DNA of 15,479 nucleotides from M3007 sp038203695 (GTDB lineage: Bacteria > Bacteroidota > Bacteroidia > Chitinophagales > Saprospiraceae): NCBI GenBank assembly GCA_038203695.1, contig JBBRDQ010000116.1, positions 1 through 15,479 on the forward strand, read 5' to 3'. Below the pieces are notes generated by a model. The model did no database searches and was not told the origin of the DNA. It was given only the letters and a program-made list of their open reading frames with translations. How positions within the stretch are numbered: the first letter of the stretch is position 1; each line of letters begins with the position of its first letter. Positions 15,215-15,479 of this stretch are shown piece after piece. The translations under genes were made by a program, and so were the position numbers.

Positions 15215-15479
15215 TTACCAATCGCCGCCTGCACCGCCGCCGCCGAAGGAGCCGCCGCCAAAACTACCACCGTCGCTGCCGCCGCCCCAACCGCCGCTAC
15301 TGCCGCCGCCAGATCCCCAGCCGCCGCTACCACCGCCAATAATCCAGCCGCCACCACCCCAGCCACCGCGATTGCGGGTGGCATGCGGACCGGCACTGTT
15401 GTACCAGGTGCCCGAGCGTCTGGCGCGCCAGATCACGAATAAAACGATCAGCCCGATGACTAAAAAGACCAGTAAGATA
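15215..15479 (-). CDS. C-terminal end of a TPM/YgcG-like membrane protein (partial)
   Basis: Only the last 87 residues are in the window; the gene continues beyond base 15479. It begins with a transmembrane helix (ILLVFLVIGLIVLFVIW), then a basic RARR stretch and a Gly/Ser/Trp-rich tail ending GGGSFGGGGAGGDW. A membrane helix followed by a glycine-rich, SGxW-type tail is characteristic of TPM-domain (YgcG/Psb32-like) proteins in bacteria. Their N-terminal TPM domain would lie outside the window, so the assignment rests on the tail alone. Confidence 0.65.
   Translation of the reverse strand, partial: ILLVFLVIGLIVLFVIWRARRSGTWYNSAGPHATRNRGGWGGGGWIIGGGSGGWGSGGGSSGGWGGGSDGGSFGGGSFGGGGAGGDW

Overview
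The window looks like chromosomal DNA from a Bacteroidota bacterium, plausibly near Saprospiria or Chitinophagia. Two large secreted proteins carry type IX secretion (T9SS) C-terminal sorting domains, which occur only in this phylum. Three genes have the Bacteroidota sigma-factor -7 element TAnnTTTG just upstream. A carboxyspermidine-type polyamine decarboxylase and small SET and SWIM proteins also fit. The finer placement is inference.

Layout. Bases 1-5082 (+) hold the 3' part of a giant surface protein: five PPC-like Cys-rich repeats with proline linkers, a BNR_assoc_N-like domain, a Gly/Ser/Thr beta-solenoid and a T9SS tail. It ends at a strong terminator. A second complete T9SS cargo protein with the same C-terminal cassette follows (5245-7881), then nspC (7899-9038), which appears to have its own promoter at its start codon. 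nspC converges on a minus-strand pair, SWIM-domain protein then rlmH (11291 to 9099), across a perfect 20-bp inverted repeat. Next on the minus strand comes osmC-like 11929-11483, with a clear terminator. Upstream of it is a two-gene unit, an MCE/MlaD-family protein (13673-12546) and a small SAM methyltransferase (12540-11995). A divergent plus-strand gene (13898-14449) encodes a small predicted outer-membrane or secreted protein and ends at a bidirectional terminator. Last on the minus strand are a SET-domain protein followed by xseB (15126 to 14522), and the 3' end of a TPM/YgcG-like membrane protein running off the window.

Most genes are housekeeping or envelope functions with no single pathway linking them. 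I see no CRISPR array, insertion sequence, tRNA, rRNA, phage gene or recognisable defence island. I do not think the window shows a clearly new system. The best leads are: (i) a family of AT-rich ATTAACC-type repeats at gene 3' ends, including a perfect inverted repeat that contains the nspC stop codon; (ii) a sharp GC step inside the giant surface protein where the shared C-terminal cassette begins; (iii) an A-A-B-B-A arrangement of its repeats; (iv) the SWIM-rlmH gene pair; and (v) an MlaD-family gene standing without its transporter partners.
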